Origin: UBA6624 sp964507645
GTDB lineage: Bacteria > UBP7 > UBA6624
Assembly (NCBI GenBank): GCA_964507645.1
Contig: CAZDPU010000002.1
Location: 1 to 64,000, forward strand
Reading direction: 5' to 3'
Length of the DNA: 64,000 nucleotides
Part shown: positions 41,021 to 49,766 of the stretch, in pieces
Position numbering within the stretch: the first letter of the stretch is position 1
How the letters are laid out: every line of letters starts with the position of its first letter
Position numbers and translations under genes: made by a program
Notes under the pieces: generated by a model
What the model saw: only the letters and a program-made list of their open reading frames with translations
Told to the model about the DNA's origin: nothing
Databases searched by the model: none

Positions 41021-41556
41021 AAAATTCTTCCTGGTCCTCCTGGTGGAATTATGGGTGGAATTCCGGGCAGTCCTGGATCTCCAGGCAAGCCTGGATCAAT
41101 AGGATTACTAGAATCATCCTCTTCCTCCTTTTCTTTATCATCCTCTTCATCAAGCCCAAATCCAACAAACTCACAAACTTCAGTAGCATCCCTTCTGCCA
41201 ATTATCTCAAGCCTGTTTACAACATCCCTTATTTCAGGGACCAACTTTGCCAATCGTTCAGCTTCTCTTTTTTGTCCTGAAGTCTCTATTGTTCCTTCTA
41301 ATATTGCAACCCTGTTTTCAACACGTGGTTTTATAACGCCATGGTTTCCATTATCTTTATCGTTTAGTTGCAGCTGTAAACAAACATCAGAGGAAAGCTG
41401 CACTAAAAGAGCGGCTTCAAGAGTTTTATCTATTGCTTCTTTTGTCTTCTCCAAAGGAGCAATTTTTGTCTGTTCTGCAACAGTTTTTCCAACTCCAAGA
41501 TTCATCAAGCAAGCTTGAAGAGAAAATAAAGAAAAAATTAATATAAAAAACTTCAT
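41017..41556 (-). CDS. BON-domain lipoprotein with acidic and Gly-Pro-rich tail
   Basis: A 179-residue lipoprotein: lipobox S-L-Q-A-C, then a BON-like domain (V-A-I-L-E-G-T-I-E-T ... E-I-R-D-V-V-N-R-L-E-I). The C-terminus has an acidic stretch (D-E-E-D-D-K-E-K-E-E-E-D-D) and a collagen-like tail (G-L-P-G-D-P-G-L-P-G). BON domains are phospholipid- or envelope-binding modules (OsmY, DolP). It is the first gene of the HtrA triplet operon, suggesting an adaptor that locates the proteases at the outer membrane. The -10 hexamer TATAAT lies at 41578-41573. Confidence 0.75.
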   Translation of the reverse strand: MKFFILIFSLFSLQACLMNLGVGKTVAEQTKIAPLEKTKEAIDKTLEAALLVQLSSDVCLQLQLNDKDNGNHGVIKPRVENRVAILEGTIETSGQKREAERLAKLVPEIRDVVNRLEIIGRRDATEVCEFVGFGLDEEDDKEKEEEDDSSNPIDPGLPGDPGLPGIPPIIPPGGPGRIL

Positions 41557-41572
41557 ACTTTACAACCTAAGG

Positions 41573-41610
41573 ATTATAAATTATTCTTATATAAAATTCT
41601 ATGAATTTTA
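41573..41610 (-). promoter_or_regulatory. Predicted promoter of the HtrA-like operon with inverted repeat
   Basis: A perfect TATAAT (41578-41573, minus strand) lies 16 bases before the ATG of the BON lipoprotein gene. Upstream, an eight-base-arm inverted repeat TAAAATTC-TAT-GAATTTTA (41592-41610) covers the -35 position and may be an operator. No consensus -35 is seen. Confidence 0.35.
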
Positions 41611-41615
41611 GATAT

Positions 41616-43019
41616 TTACTGAACTAACGAATAATCAAGAACACTGGCATTAACATATGCTGGTGAAATCATCTCAGTATGGAAGCCATAAATCATAGCT
41701 CCAACAAAAATAACCCACATGAATCTTGAGAACAGAATAGCGGTATATGACTGTGATGTGGAAAGCCTATAAAGCTGTCCGAAACCCAAAACAGATATTC
41801 TGCAAAGCATCACTGAGGCAAAAATGATTAAAAGCATTCCAAGAGATGAAGAAAAACCCTGAGTAAATGAAACTAACAAAAGCCCCATTCCAAAAATACA
41901 ACTGTAAGGTGCCAAAAGACCTGAAGCAAAAAATGTAGGAGTAAATCTCAAATCACTCTTTACCACTAGAGAGCCTAGGTAATTACACAATGAATTCGTA
42001 AACCAAAGAACAAGAACAATCGCAGGAAACCACTGTATAAACATGTCAACATGCTGTCTAAAAAAGTTAATAAGGTTTTGAGCAGTTCCAGCTAAAACAA
42101 TATATCCCTTTTCAGGATCATTCCCAACATTGGAAAAAATTGTTAACTTGTTCATTTCCAACTGCGCGGAAACAAATGTAGCATTAATGGCTGAAAGAAG
42201 AATCCCTCTAAATGATGCTGCAAAACCAACAAAAAGGAAAGAGGAGCACAAAACCAAAGCCAAAGGGTAGAAAAATGTTTCTCCTTTTCCAAAATCACTA
42301 AAAAGTTCCCCTGGATCCTCAAAGCCTTTAATGAAATCATTAGCACCTTTTTTCCCAAGAGATAAAAGTAAAAATACACCTATCAAGAAAAAAGTCAAAG
42401 CAGTTGCTGATCTTTGTGTAACAACTATAAAGCCGATATCAAAAACAACAGGATAAACGGAAGTAAAAAACATCTCCTCAAAATTCTCTATTTCTTTTTC
42501 TCCAACAGAAGATGTATCAGTCATCCATATCCTGTACAAAGTTGCTGATTCCTGACTATAAACTATCCACCAAGCTCCATTTTGTCCATTGGCATCTTGA
42601 TAATCAAGTCTTGATATGTAATGATTGTCTGAATAGCTAGTTTTTTGGGAAACGCTAAATCCAAGATTTTCTTCAAGATGTCTTTGAAGCAGTCTTGACT
42701 TCAAAACAGTTGTAGAAACCTGACCTGAAGAAACTGAAAGGGGAACAGACCTTATGTCAAGAATCTTTTTAGAGCCAGAATTACAAACAAACCTATCTCC
42801 AACCTCTTCAACTTTTAACCAACCTTTCTTAAAGTGTTTTCCTGAAGAATACTCCGTATCTGGAACAACAACCTCCCATGAGTCTTCTCCCATTGAAGAA
42901 CATTCCCATGAAGAAGGTAAGTTGAGTCTTATGCCAGTGGAATCATCAACAACTTTCGCATATGCAGTAAAAACAAATGAAATTAAAAAGACAAAAAACA
43001 AAGTAATCCTTTTAATCAT
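41616..43019 (-). CDS. Exported-domain plus polytopic membrane protein, unknown
   Basis: A 467-residue protein I do not recognise. After a signal peptide (residues 1-21), a soluble domain (about 22-195) of mixed strands and helices would face the periplasm. Six or so hydrophobic segments follow (210-460), with a gap holding I-K-G-F-E-D-P-G-E-L-F. The membrane part vaguely resembles Yip1-type proteins. No Shine-Dalgarno motif is seen; a TAAAAT hexamer ends 11 bases before the ATG. It lies between groEL and the HtrA-like genes. Confidence 0.65.
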   Translation of the reverse strand: MIKRITLFFVFLISFVFTAYAKVVDDSTGIRLNLPSSWECSSMGEDSWEVVVPDTEYSSGKHFKKGWLKVEEVGDRFVCNSGSKKILDIRSVPLSVSSGQVSTTVLKSRLLQRHLEENLGFSVSQKTSYSDNHYISRLDYQDANGQNGAWWIVYSQESATLYRIWMTDTSSVGEKEIENFEEMFFTSVYPVVFDIGFIVVTQRSATALTFFLIGVFLLLSLGKKGANDFIKGFEDPGELFSDFGKGETFFYPLALVLCSSFLFVGFAASFRGILLSAINATFVSAQLEMNKLTIFSNVGNDPEKGYIVLAGTAQNLINFFRQHVDMFIQWFPAIVLVLWFTNSLCNYLGSLVVKSDLRFTPTFFASGLLAPYSCIFGMGLLLVSFTQGFSSSLGMLLIIFASVMLCRISVLGFGQLYRLSTSQSYTAILFSRFMWVIFVGAMIYGFHTEMISPAYVNASVLDYSLVQ

Positions 43020-43030
43020 AAGTAGATTTT

Positions 43031-43079
43031 ATTTTAAATAAGCTAGGGATGAAAAAATTCACCCCTGTTTATTTAAAAT
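43031..43079 (-). terminator. Nested stem-loop at the end of groEL
   Basis: An outer perfect stem of 11 pairs (ATTTTAAATAA with TTATTTAAAAT) encloses an inner nine-pair stem (AGGGGTGAA with TTCATCCCT, one G-T pair) with a TTTT loop. It overlaps the groEL stop codon. No long T-run follows in the minus direction, so it may be a terminator, an mRNA-stabilising 3' end or both. The outer left arm also covers the -10-like hexamer of the next gene. Confidence 0.45.
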
Positions 43080-44728
43080 CCGCCCATTCCAGGCATTCCT
43101 CCTCCTGGAGGAGGGCCTCCCATTGGTTGCTCTTTGTCTTCAGGTAAATCGCTAATCATGACTTCTGTTGTAAGAACCATTGAAGCAATACTTGCAGCAT
43201 TTCTCAAAGCACTTCTTGTTACAACTAGAGGATCTATAACACCAACCTTGAGCAGATCACAATATTTACCTGTTAAAGCATTAAAGCCGTTTGAACCTTT
43301 CTGCTCCTGAACTTTCTCAACAACAACAGAACCTTCGTACCCTGCGTTTTCAGCAACCCTTTTCAAAGGTTCAGTAAGAGCATTCCTTACAACATTAATA
43401 CCCCAATTTATAGATACATCGTCATCACTTAAAGTTTTAATTTTGTCAACACATCTCAAAAGAGTGACCCCTCCACCAGGAACAACACCCTCTTCCACAG
43501 CAGCACGTGTTGCTGATAGAGCATCTTCAAATCTATGTTTTTTTTCCTTCATTTCAACTTCAGTTGGAGCACCAACCTGGATTTCAGCAACACCACCAGC
43601 AAGTTTAGCCAGTCTTTCTTGTAGCTTCTCTCTTTCCCAATCACTATCTGTACCATCTATTTCAGATCGAATCTGATCAATTCTCCCAAGAACTGCTGGA
43701 GATCCTGAATTAGAGCTCACAATTGTTGTATTGTTTTTATCAATAATAACTTTTTGAGCAACACCCATCTGGGCTACCTCAACATTTTCCAACTTTATAC
43801 CAAGGTCTTTACTGATGAATTCTCCACCAGTCAAAATTGCTATGTCCTGCATCATTGCTTTTCTTCTATCTCCATAACCAGGAGCTTTTACTGCACAAAC
43901 ATTCAAAGTCCCACGCAATTTGTTAAGAACCAAAGTTGACAATACATCATTTTCAACTTCTTCAGAAATGATCAGGAAAGGCCTTCCATCTTGTGCAACT
44001 TTTTCTAAAATTGGTAAGAACTCTTGAGCATTGCTAATTTTTGATTCATATATAAGAACCAAAGCCCCTCTTTCATCTCCGCCAATTTCACATTTTTGCA
44101 TTTCTTTGTCATTTGCAAAATAAGGGCTTTGGAACCCTCTGTCAAATTGCATACCTTCAACAAATCCTGGACCAGTTGTCAATCCGGTTTTTGATTCCTC
44201 TATCGTAATAACACCATCATTCCCAACTTTTTCAATTGCTTCAGCAATTAATTTTCCAATTTCAACATCATTGTTTCCAGATATTGTTGCTACACGCTCT
44301 ATGTCTTCCCTACCCTTGATTGGCTTTGCTGTTTTTTGAAGATTTTCAACAACAGCATCGACAGCTGCCTGAATACCTCTCTTTAACAACATTGGATTAG
44401 CTCCAGCAGAAACAGCCTTTAGCCCTTCTTGAACCATCTTTTCAGTCAAAATAATAGCAGTAGTTGTTCCATCTCCAGCAGCATCATTAGTTTTACTTGC
44501 TGCTTCTTTTGCAACCTGTGCACCCATGTTTTCAAAAGGGTCAGGAAGTTCGATTTCTTTTGCAATGGTAATCCCATCATTTGTAACAACAGGAGAACCA
44601 AACTTCTTGTCTAAAATCACATTCCTTCCTCTAGGCCCTAAAGTCTGTCCAACAGCTTTAGCAACCTTTTCAACGCCTCCTAAAAATTTCTCTCTTGCTT
44701 CTGTATTAAAAATTAATTGTTTTGCCAT
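43073..44728 (-). CDS. groEL: Chaperonin GroEL
   Basis: A 551-residue 60-kDa chaperonin. L-G-P-R-G-R-N-V-I-L, the ATP-binding D-G-T-T-T-A segment and the C-terminal G-G-M-P-G-M-G-G-F tail are present. P-G-G-G-V-T-L-L-R is the closing equatorial motif. It lies 12 bases after groES. Confidence 0.98.
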   Translation of the reverse strand: MAKQLIFNTEAREKFLGGVEKVAKAVGQTLGPRGRNVILDKKFGSPVVTNDGITIAKEIELPDPFENMGAQVAKEAASKTNDAAGDGTTTAIILTEKMVQEGLKAVSAGANPMLLKRGIQAAVDAVVENLQKTAKPIKGREDIERVATISGNNDVEIGKLIAEAIEKVGNDGVITIEESKTGLTTGPGFVEGMQFDRGFQSPYFANDKEMQKCEIGGDERGALVLIYESKISNAQEFLPILEKVAQDGRPFLIISEEVENDVLSTLVLNKLRGTLNVCAVKAPGYGDRRKAMMQDIAILTGGEFISKDLGIKLENVEVAQMGVAQKVIIDKNNTTIVSSNSGSPAVLGRIDQIRSEIDGTDSDWEREKLQERLAKLAGGVAEIQVGAPTEVEMKEKKHRFEDALSATRAAVEEGVVPGGGVTLLRCVDKIKTLSDDDVSINWGINVVRNALTEPLKRVAENAGYEGSVVVEKVQEQKGSNGFNALTGKYCDLLKVGVIDPLVVTRSALRNAASIASMVLTTEVMISDLPEDKEQPMGGPPPGGGMPGMGGF

Positions 44729-44740
44729 AATATTAAACCT

Positions 44741-45043
44741 CTATTTGTTAATTTTTGCAAGAATATCATCTTCTCTAAGAATCAAATACTCCTCGCCTTC
44801 ATGTGATAATTCGTTTCCTCCATACTTTGAAAAAACAACAGTATCACCAACCTTTGAATTCATCGGAACAACAATCACCGTACCTTGCATGTTTGTCTCC
44901 TTCTTTCCAGGACCTACAGCCATAACTGTACCTTTCTGTGGTCTCTCTTTTGCTGAATCAGCAATAACTATCCCACTTGGGCTAGCAGCATCAGCATCTA
45001 ACCTTTTCACTATTACACGATCACCTAACGGCATTAACTTCAT
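44741..45043 (-). CDS. groES: Co-chaperonin GroES
   Basis: A 100-residue co-chaperonin that caps GroEL. L-M-P-L-G-D-R-V-I-V-K-R, the mobile loop S-G-I-V-I and the C-terminal E-E-Y-L-I-L-R-E-D-D-I-L-A are typical. The start is ATG 45043 because GGAGG lies eight bases upstream; ATG 45049 would be only two bases from it. Confidence 0.97.
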   Translation of the reverse strand: MKLMPLGDRVIVKRLDADAASPSGIVIADSAKERPQKGTVMAVGPGKKETNMQGTVIVVPMNSKVGDTVVFSKYGGNELSHEGEEYLILREDDILAKINK

Positions 45044-45079
45044 TGCCATAACCTCCTAAATCAATAAAATCAAACTGCT

Positions 45080-45110
45080 ATTATAAAATAAAAACTAATC
45101 CAATGGACAA
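45080..45110 (-). promoter_or_regulatory. Predicted groES-groEL promoter
   Basis: TATAAT at 45085-45080 with TTGTCC at 45110-45105, 19 bases apart, lies upstream of groES on the minus strand. The spacer is longer than ideal. No CIRCE inverted repeat and no heat-shock sigma consensus are visible, so heat-shock control cannot be read here. The -35 part overlaps the 3' end of the beta-propeller gene. Confidence 0.38.
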
Positions 45111-46639
45111 GGCCTGATGGTTTCAATTGTTTCAAAAACATCAGATGAAACTTTCCCCTTTGGCATTCCTGCTATCTCAAAACCGCATTTAGTTAAGGTT
45201 CCAGTAACCCAAATTGGATCAAAGTCACCAACTCTATTTGTTGTTAATTTTTTAGTATAGCCAGTCTTTAAATGAGTTAAATATATTTCATGCCTCAGAT
45301 ATCTATCCTGAGCAGAATAAACAACCCATTTTCCATCTGGAGACCAATCTCCACTGTGATCTACACCAACAGAATTAGACAGTCTTACAGGAGCTGTTGC
45401 GCCTGTCTCTAAATCGTAGACTACCAAAGCTTCAGCTAAGATAGACACCAGAAGACCACCTTCCATCTTTCCCGCCAATCTTGTTTTTCCTTTGGATGGC
45501 TCCAAAAACAAACTTGGGACAGAATAAAGATTAGCCTCAATCAGTATCTGTGTTGAATCTGGAGACCAGGTGTATCTATTAGCTCCCAACCACATATAAG
45601 GCTCTTCTGCATAAAAAACATCTTTATCAGTCATGTCTTCCCAAAAATCCCTTTCTACATCAAGCATAACAGTAACAATATCTCTTTCACCATCTTCATT
45701 AAGGGCAACACTCATCAAATAAAGATAATTCCTTATCCCAGGCCTATTTGCCATATACGCAATCCATTTTCCATCTGGAGAAACCTGTGGTTTGATATTG
45801 CTATCAACCTCATCAGTTACCCTTTCTTCACAAAGAGCCTCAGGGCTTAATGTGTTTTTTTGATCATATGGCTCTAAACTTTCCCATTCTTTAATTTCAG
45901 AAGAATCAATTGAAAAAATACAGCTTAAATCAACTATGAACAAATCCCTGTAAGCTTCTTGAGACCAGGTTTCTAAAACTGTATCCTTTTCATAGAGGTT
46001 GTGCTTTGGAAAATAATGTCCAATTGGCGGATAAACATCTTGTTCAAGCCTGTATGACTCATAAATCATATATTTTCCATCTGGAGTGAAAGAAGGAGAA
46101 TAATCTCCCCAGTAATTCCTTGTTACAAAAACCTTTTTTGAAGAGTCAGGGCTTATTAAGACAATCTCGGATTCTTGGCCCAGGTCGGTAACAAATGTTA
46201 TCCATTCCCCATCAGGGCTCCAGAGAGCCTGTCCGTTAATGCTTGAGTCTTTTGTTAAAGTTTCAGTTTCTCCGGTTACTAAATCAATAACAAGAATATC
46301 TTCAGAAGTGGCATCACAAATACCTGGAGCAAAAATCCCCTTGTGCTTCGGATTTTTTAATGTATTTGCACAGGTTTCATCAGTAGAGGCTCCCCAGGCA
46401 TAATACATCAGGTATCTTCCATCGGGAGAAATCTGTGGTGAAGTATCTCTTATCCCATTAAAAGTTAAACGATGAGGGGTGGAACCATCAGTACCCATTA
46501 TGTAAAGTTCATCACCTCCATCTCTATTGGTCCTAAAAACAATTGAACCCCCTGGGACATCCAAATTCTCACTTTCAGAAGATGGGAAAACCGTATAAGG
46601 ACTCAAAAACAAGTAAAAAAGAATTAGTGCATTAATCAT
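45095..46639 (-). CDS. Secreted TolB/PD40-type beta-propeller protein
   Basis: A 514-residue exported protein with a signal peptide (to about residue 20) and at least five PD40/WD40-like repeats with the S-P-D-G-x-x-I/L motif (Q-I-S-P-D-G-R-Y, W-S-P-D-G-E-W, F-T-P-D-G-K-Y, V-S-P-D-G-K-W, W-S-P-D-G-K-W). The fold is that of the TolB propeller, but there is no N-terminal TolB domain and no tol-pal genes around. It follows a small lipoprotein and a metzincin gene in one run and may act with them at the surface. Binding partner unknown. Confidence 0.82.
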   Translation of the reverse strand: MINALILFYLFLSPYTVFPSSESENLDVPGGSIVFRTNRDGGDELYIMGTDGSTPHRLTFNGIRDTSPQISPDGRYLMYYAWGASTDETCANTLKNPKHKGIFAPGICDATSEDILVIDLVTGETETLTKDSSINGQALWSPDGEWITFVTDLGQESEIVLISPDSSKKVFVTRNYWGDYSPSFTPDGKYMIYESYRLEQDVYPPIGHYFPKHNLYEKDTVLETWSQEAYRDLFIVDLSCIFSIDSSEIKEWESLEPYDQKNTLSPEALCEERVTDEVDSNIKPQVSPDGKWIAYMANRPGIRNYLYLMSVALNEDGERDIVTVMLDVERDFWEDMTDKDVFYAEEPYMWLGANRYTWSPDSTQILIEANLYSVPSLFLEPSKGKTRLAGKMEGGLLVSILAEALVVYDLETGATAPVRLSNSVGVDHSGDWSPDGKWVVYSAQDRYLRHEIYLTHLKTGYTKKLTTNRVGDFDPIWVTGTLTKCGFEIAGMPKGKVSSDVFETIETIRPCPLD

Positions 46640-46643
46640 TACT

Positions 46644-46862
46644 TTACTCCACCGTCAAGGTAACTTGGTTACCCTGTAAAGAAGGTTGTTCGACTCCATT
46701 CTTCGTAGGAATTATCAAAGGCTGGAAATCGTAAGTTGAAGAAGCAGTACCACCACCGCCTCCACCAGAAAGCCCTCCGGATGAAGAATTTGAATCTCCA
46801 CCTCCGCAAGAAACAACAAACAAAGGTAAGATAAAAATAAATAATTTAAGATTTTTTCTCAT
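46644..46862 (-). CDS. Small glycine/serine-rich lipoprotein
   Basis: A 72-residue lipoprotein: signal peptide with lipobox V-V-S-C, then a G/S-rich linker and a short C-terminal strand region. No known domain. It lies between the metzincin and beta-propeller genes with gaps of 3-4 bases and is therefore almost surely co-expressed with them. Confidence 0.65.
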   Translation of the reverse strand: MRKNLKLFIFILPLFVVSCGGGDSNSSSGGLSGGGGGGTASSTYDFQPLIIPTKNGVEQPSLQGNQVTLTVE

Positions 46863-46865
46863 AAT

Positions 46866-49766
46866 TTAACTCCCAAAAACATAGCTTATAACATAATAGG
46901 TATCAGCCAAAAGAGGACCATCTAGATTGACTGTAAATGAAGTTGATTCAGAAAACGGATTTAATTCCTCACTAATCATATTGACAAGATTTCCACTCGC
47001 ATCTGATTCATAGATTCTGACAGCATCAACCTTTTGGAGGTCGTTTAAACCTGCCCAAAGATCTCTAACTTCAAAAGACAAGGAGTCGCTGATAGAAACA
47101 GCTTCCTTTATTTGGAAATGAACAATTTTGTAATTGTTCGTTCCTGGAACAGCTTGAACACTTTCCAATTCATTTAGCTTAATAATGAAAGGATCTATTG
47201 AAACTTGCAGTCCAGTTGATTCAATAACTGAACTTTCTTCAATAAAGTCGAAAGCAACTGCATAAACCCCAGGGTTCGTGTAACAGTGTGAAACACCTTC
47301 CGGTGGAAGTCTGTAAACTGTTCCTTCCAAAACATCAACTGATGTATTGTCACACTCGAAAGAATGTCCAGCTACAGAAACAACATCACATGAAAAGATA
47401 CCGTTATCTGTAAAGAAGCTAACAGTTTGACCAACAAGACCAGAATCAAAAGTGCCATGATCAACATCTATGATTACGTTGGATGAAGGATCACTGTCCA
47501 CGACACCTTCTTGACCTAAAGAATTACGCCAGAAAAGATCCCCAGAAAGAATGGAGATACCTTGTTCTAAAGTTATATTGGTAAAGCCAACGATACTGTT
47601 ACCGTCACCAAAATCCCATTCATAGTTGAATCCATTCATTTCGGAACCCTTCTTCTCAGAACCAATGCTGAATATTTTCTTTGTGCCAGCACATGCAACA
47701 CCATCTGCCTGACTAATGCTGTTAACAAAAGAAGTTGATGATTCAGTTTCCTCTTTAACAACAATGAAAGTATGAAGAGTGTTTTCAAGATTGACTTCAC
47801 CTTTAGACGAATTATTATCCGTAACATTCAAAGAAGATCTGAAAGTAATCTGCCCAGGAACATCATTACCACCATTAAACAAACTGTCGTAATCAACTAT
47901 CGTCCAATCATCATCACAAAGGTCTCCATTTGTATCTTGGAAATTTTCTGGATCATCATCCGTGCTCTCTTCTTTGCATGGAGGTTCAGATATTATCAAA
48001 TCACCCATGCCTCCAGGTCCTAAATTTCCATCCCAGGTATTTAAACCAACTTCAACTTCACAATTGCCTGTTGCAGAACATGGTCTTGTGTAATTGAATT
48101 GTTTCGTCCATACAGCAAGGAAACCTTCAGAATCATCAGGGTCTGAAAAATTCCAGATGAAACTTCTTATTAGTCCATCCGTATCATTTGATTCAGAACC
48201 ATCAAACCTAACCCATCTATTAGAGTCATCGGAACTAGAAACCCTGCACTCTTCATCATCATCTTCAAAATCCCAATCATCATCTAATGAAATAAACCTG
48301 CTTTTATAAGGGCTATTACAAAATGAATCTGCTGGAAAGTCCAAAAGAACCGGTAGAGGATGTGAAGGCACTAAAACAAAAGGAGGGGTTGGCATGCTTC
48401 CATCATCATTGTCATTGTCATAAACAGTCAAAAGTATTGGAAAAGATCCTCCTTCAACATACTCATGGTCAACAACGCTGTCGTTAACCAAAGGACTTCC
48501 ATCACTGAAATTCCAAGTCCAACCTACAACAATGCCGTCTGGATCCAATGAACCAGAACCATCAAAATTAAACGTTACCCCATCTTCGCTCTCTTTGAAA
48601 AAATTGAGTGGATTTGGTTCATTAAGAATGTTTCCGTTGTTATCGGTTTTACAGTTTTCAATACATGTTATATTGATAAGAGGAACAGGGTCTTCATTTG
48701 CAAACGGGTTCTTTACCTTGATTGTTGTAGTATCAACATCAAGACTAGGAGGTACCAAATCATCTCCAACAGTCAAAGCAACTTCATAATAACAATTGCC
48801 TTTTTCGTCTTGTTGCTGCTCTGTACAATTCAGGTTAAATGTGTGCGCTATAGATGTAGTACATAAACCGTCTAAACATGGTATCAAATCACTTGTACCA
48901 TCTCCCCAGTTCCACTCATAAACGGCTATATAAGTTCCTAATTCACTAGGAACAGAATCGCCTCCATCAAAATTAAATGTTGACTCAGGGCCCTCACCAA
49001 CAATCTTGTCACTAACGATAATTGCCTCTGCTCCAGTAGAGTCTCCGCCGCCACCTGGATCATCCGGATCATCCGGATTTTCAATAGGTAAACAACCTTC
49101 CGGATTGCCACATGGATATTTTCCAGAAGCATCAGTTGCGTCATGATGCCCTCTAGGGTCATAATGAACACCACCTCCGAAATTATTTTCTCCAGGAGGG
49201 TCAGGTGGGGTGCTGTAATTCATAACAGATTCAAAATCACCCAAACCTTCCGGTGGTCCAAAGCCATCAAATGGATGCGCAAATCCTGCACAGTGTCCAA
49301 ATTCATGAGCAGAAATTGACCTTACGGTTACCTGGCTCCAGTTTGGAGCTTTGTTCTCATGCATCTCAACATCACATTCAACCATCTGCCCTTGACCATT
49401 CCATGTGAAAACTGCCCAACCAGCTGCACCACCCAAGTCATCACAAACAGACCAGTCCCATTGGTTGTTTCCAAAATCTGGACATCTTGGAGCATCATCA
49501 GCAACATGAATACCGTCAAGATCAGCGGTATCAATCCATTGCCACCATGTCATTCCTTCCTGAGAAAGAGTCTTCCATTCTTCCTGTGTGAAATTGTTTC
49601 CAGAAAAATTAGGGTTGAAATGGAATTCAAGAGGACTTGTTGCCTTTACGCCACCACTGCTGTTGTATTCATGAGTTGTTACACTCTGAGGAAACGCAAT
49701 TGCTATAGCAACAATGATTGGGAATATACAGAGAAATAGGAAATAATTAAAATTCTTTTTAGCCAT
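46866..49766 (-). CDS. Secreted metzincin protease with PKD-type repeats
   Basis: A 966-residue exported protein. The zinc motif H-E-F-G-H-C-A-G-F-A-H is at residues 154-164 and the Met-turn S-V-M-N-Y near 180, placing it with matrixin/M10-type metzincins. The zinc domain is followed by about four PKD-like domains recognisable by the Y-x-W-x-W/F-x-D-G and S-x-D-x-D-G-x-I/V motifs (from about 245 to 870), and a final domain without clear family. The acidic, N/D-rich composition suggests extracellular calcium binding. No propeptide cysteine switch is obvious. It probably digests extracellular protein. Confidence 0.88.
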   Translation of the reverse strand: MAKKNFNYFLFLCIFPIIVAIAIAFPQSVTTHEYNSSGGVKATSPLEFHFNPNFSGNNFTQEEWKTLSQEGMTWWQWIDTADLDGIHVADDAPRCPDFGNNQWDWSVCDDLGGAAGWAVFTWNGQGQMVECDVEMHENKAPNWSQVTVRSISAHEFGHCAGFAHPFDGFGPPEGLGDFESVMNYSTPPDPPGENNFGGGVHYDPRGHHDATDASGKYPCGNPEGCLPIENPDDPDDPGGGGDSTGAEAIIVSDKIVGEGPESTFNFDGGDSVPSELGTYIAVYEWNWGDGTSDLIPCLDGLCTTSIAHTFNLNCTEQQQDEKGNCYYEVALTVGDDLVPPSLDVDTTTIKVKNPFANEDPVPLINITCIENCKTDNNGNILNEPNPLNFFKESEDGVTFNFDGSGSLDPDGIVVGWTWNFSDGSPLVNDSVVDHEYVEGGSFPILLTVYDNDNDDGSMPTPPFVLVPSHPLPVLLDFPADSFCNSPYKSRFISLDDDWDFEDDDEECRVSSSDDSNRWVRFDGSESNDTDGLIRSFIWNFSDPDDSEGFLAVWTKQFNYTRPCSATGNCEVEVGLNTWDGNLGPGGMGDLIISEPPCKEESTDDDPENFQDTNGDLCDDDWTIVDYDSLFNGGNDVPGQITFRSSLNVTDNNSSKGEVNLENTLHTFIVVKEETESSTSFVNSISQADGVACAGTKKIFSIGSEKKGSEMNGFNYEWDFGDGNSIVGFTNITLEQGISILSGDLFWRNSLGQEGVVDSDPSSNVIIDVDHGTFDSGLVGQTVSFFTDNGIFSCDVVSVAGHSFECDNTSVDVLEGTVYRLPPEGVSHCYTNPGVYAVAFDFIEESSVIESTGLQVSIDPFIIKLNELESVQAVPGTNNYKIVHFQIKEAVSISDSLSFEVRDLWAGLNDLQKVDAVRIYESDASGNLVNMISEELNPFSESTSFTVNLDGPLLADTYYVISYVFGS

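Noticed and set aside
41051..41518. Long plus-strand frame rich in Gly-Pro and Ser
   Set aside because: It is the antisense of the BON lipoprotein gene. The serine run is the complement of the acidic stretch and there is no ribosome-binding site.
44526..45059. 177-codon plus-strand frame
   Set aside because: It runs antisense across the groEL and groES genes, both of which are certain.
45044..45094. CIRCE element before groES
   Set aside because: The nine-base arms of CIRCE are not present in the gap.
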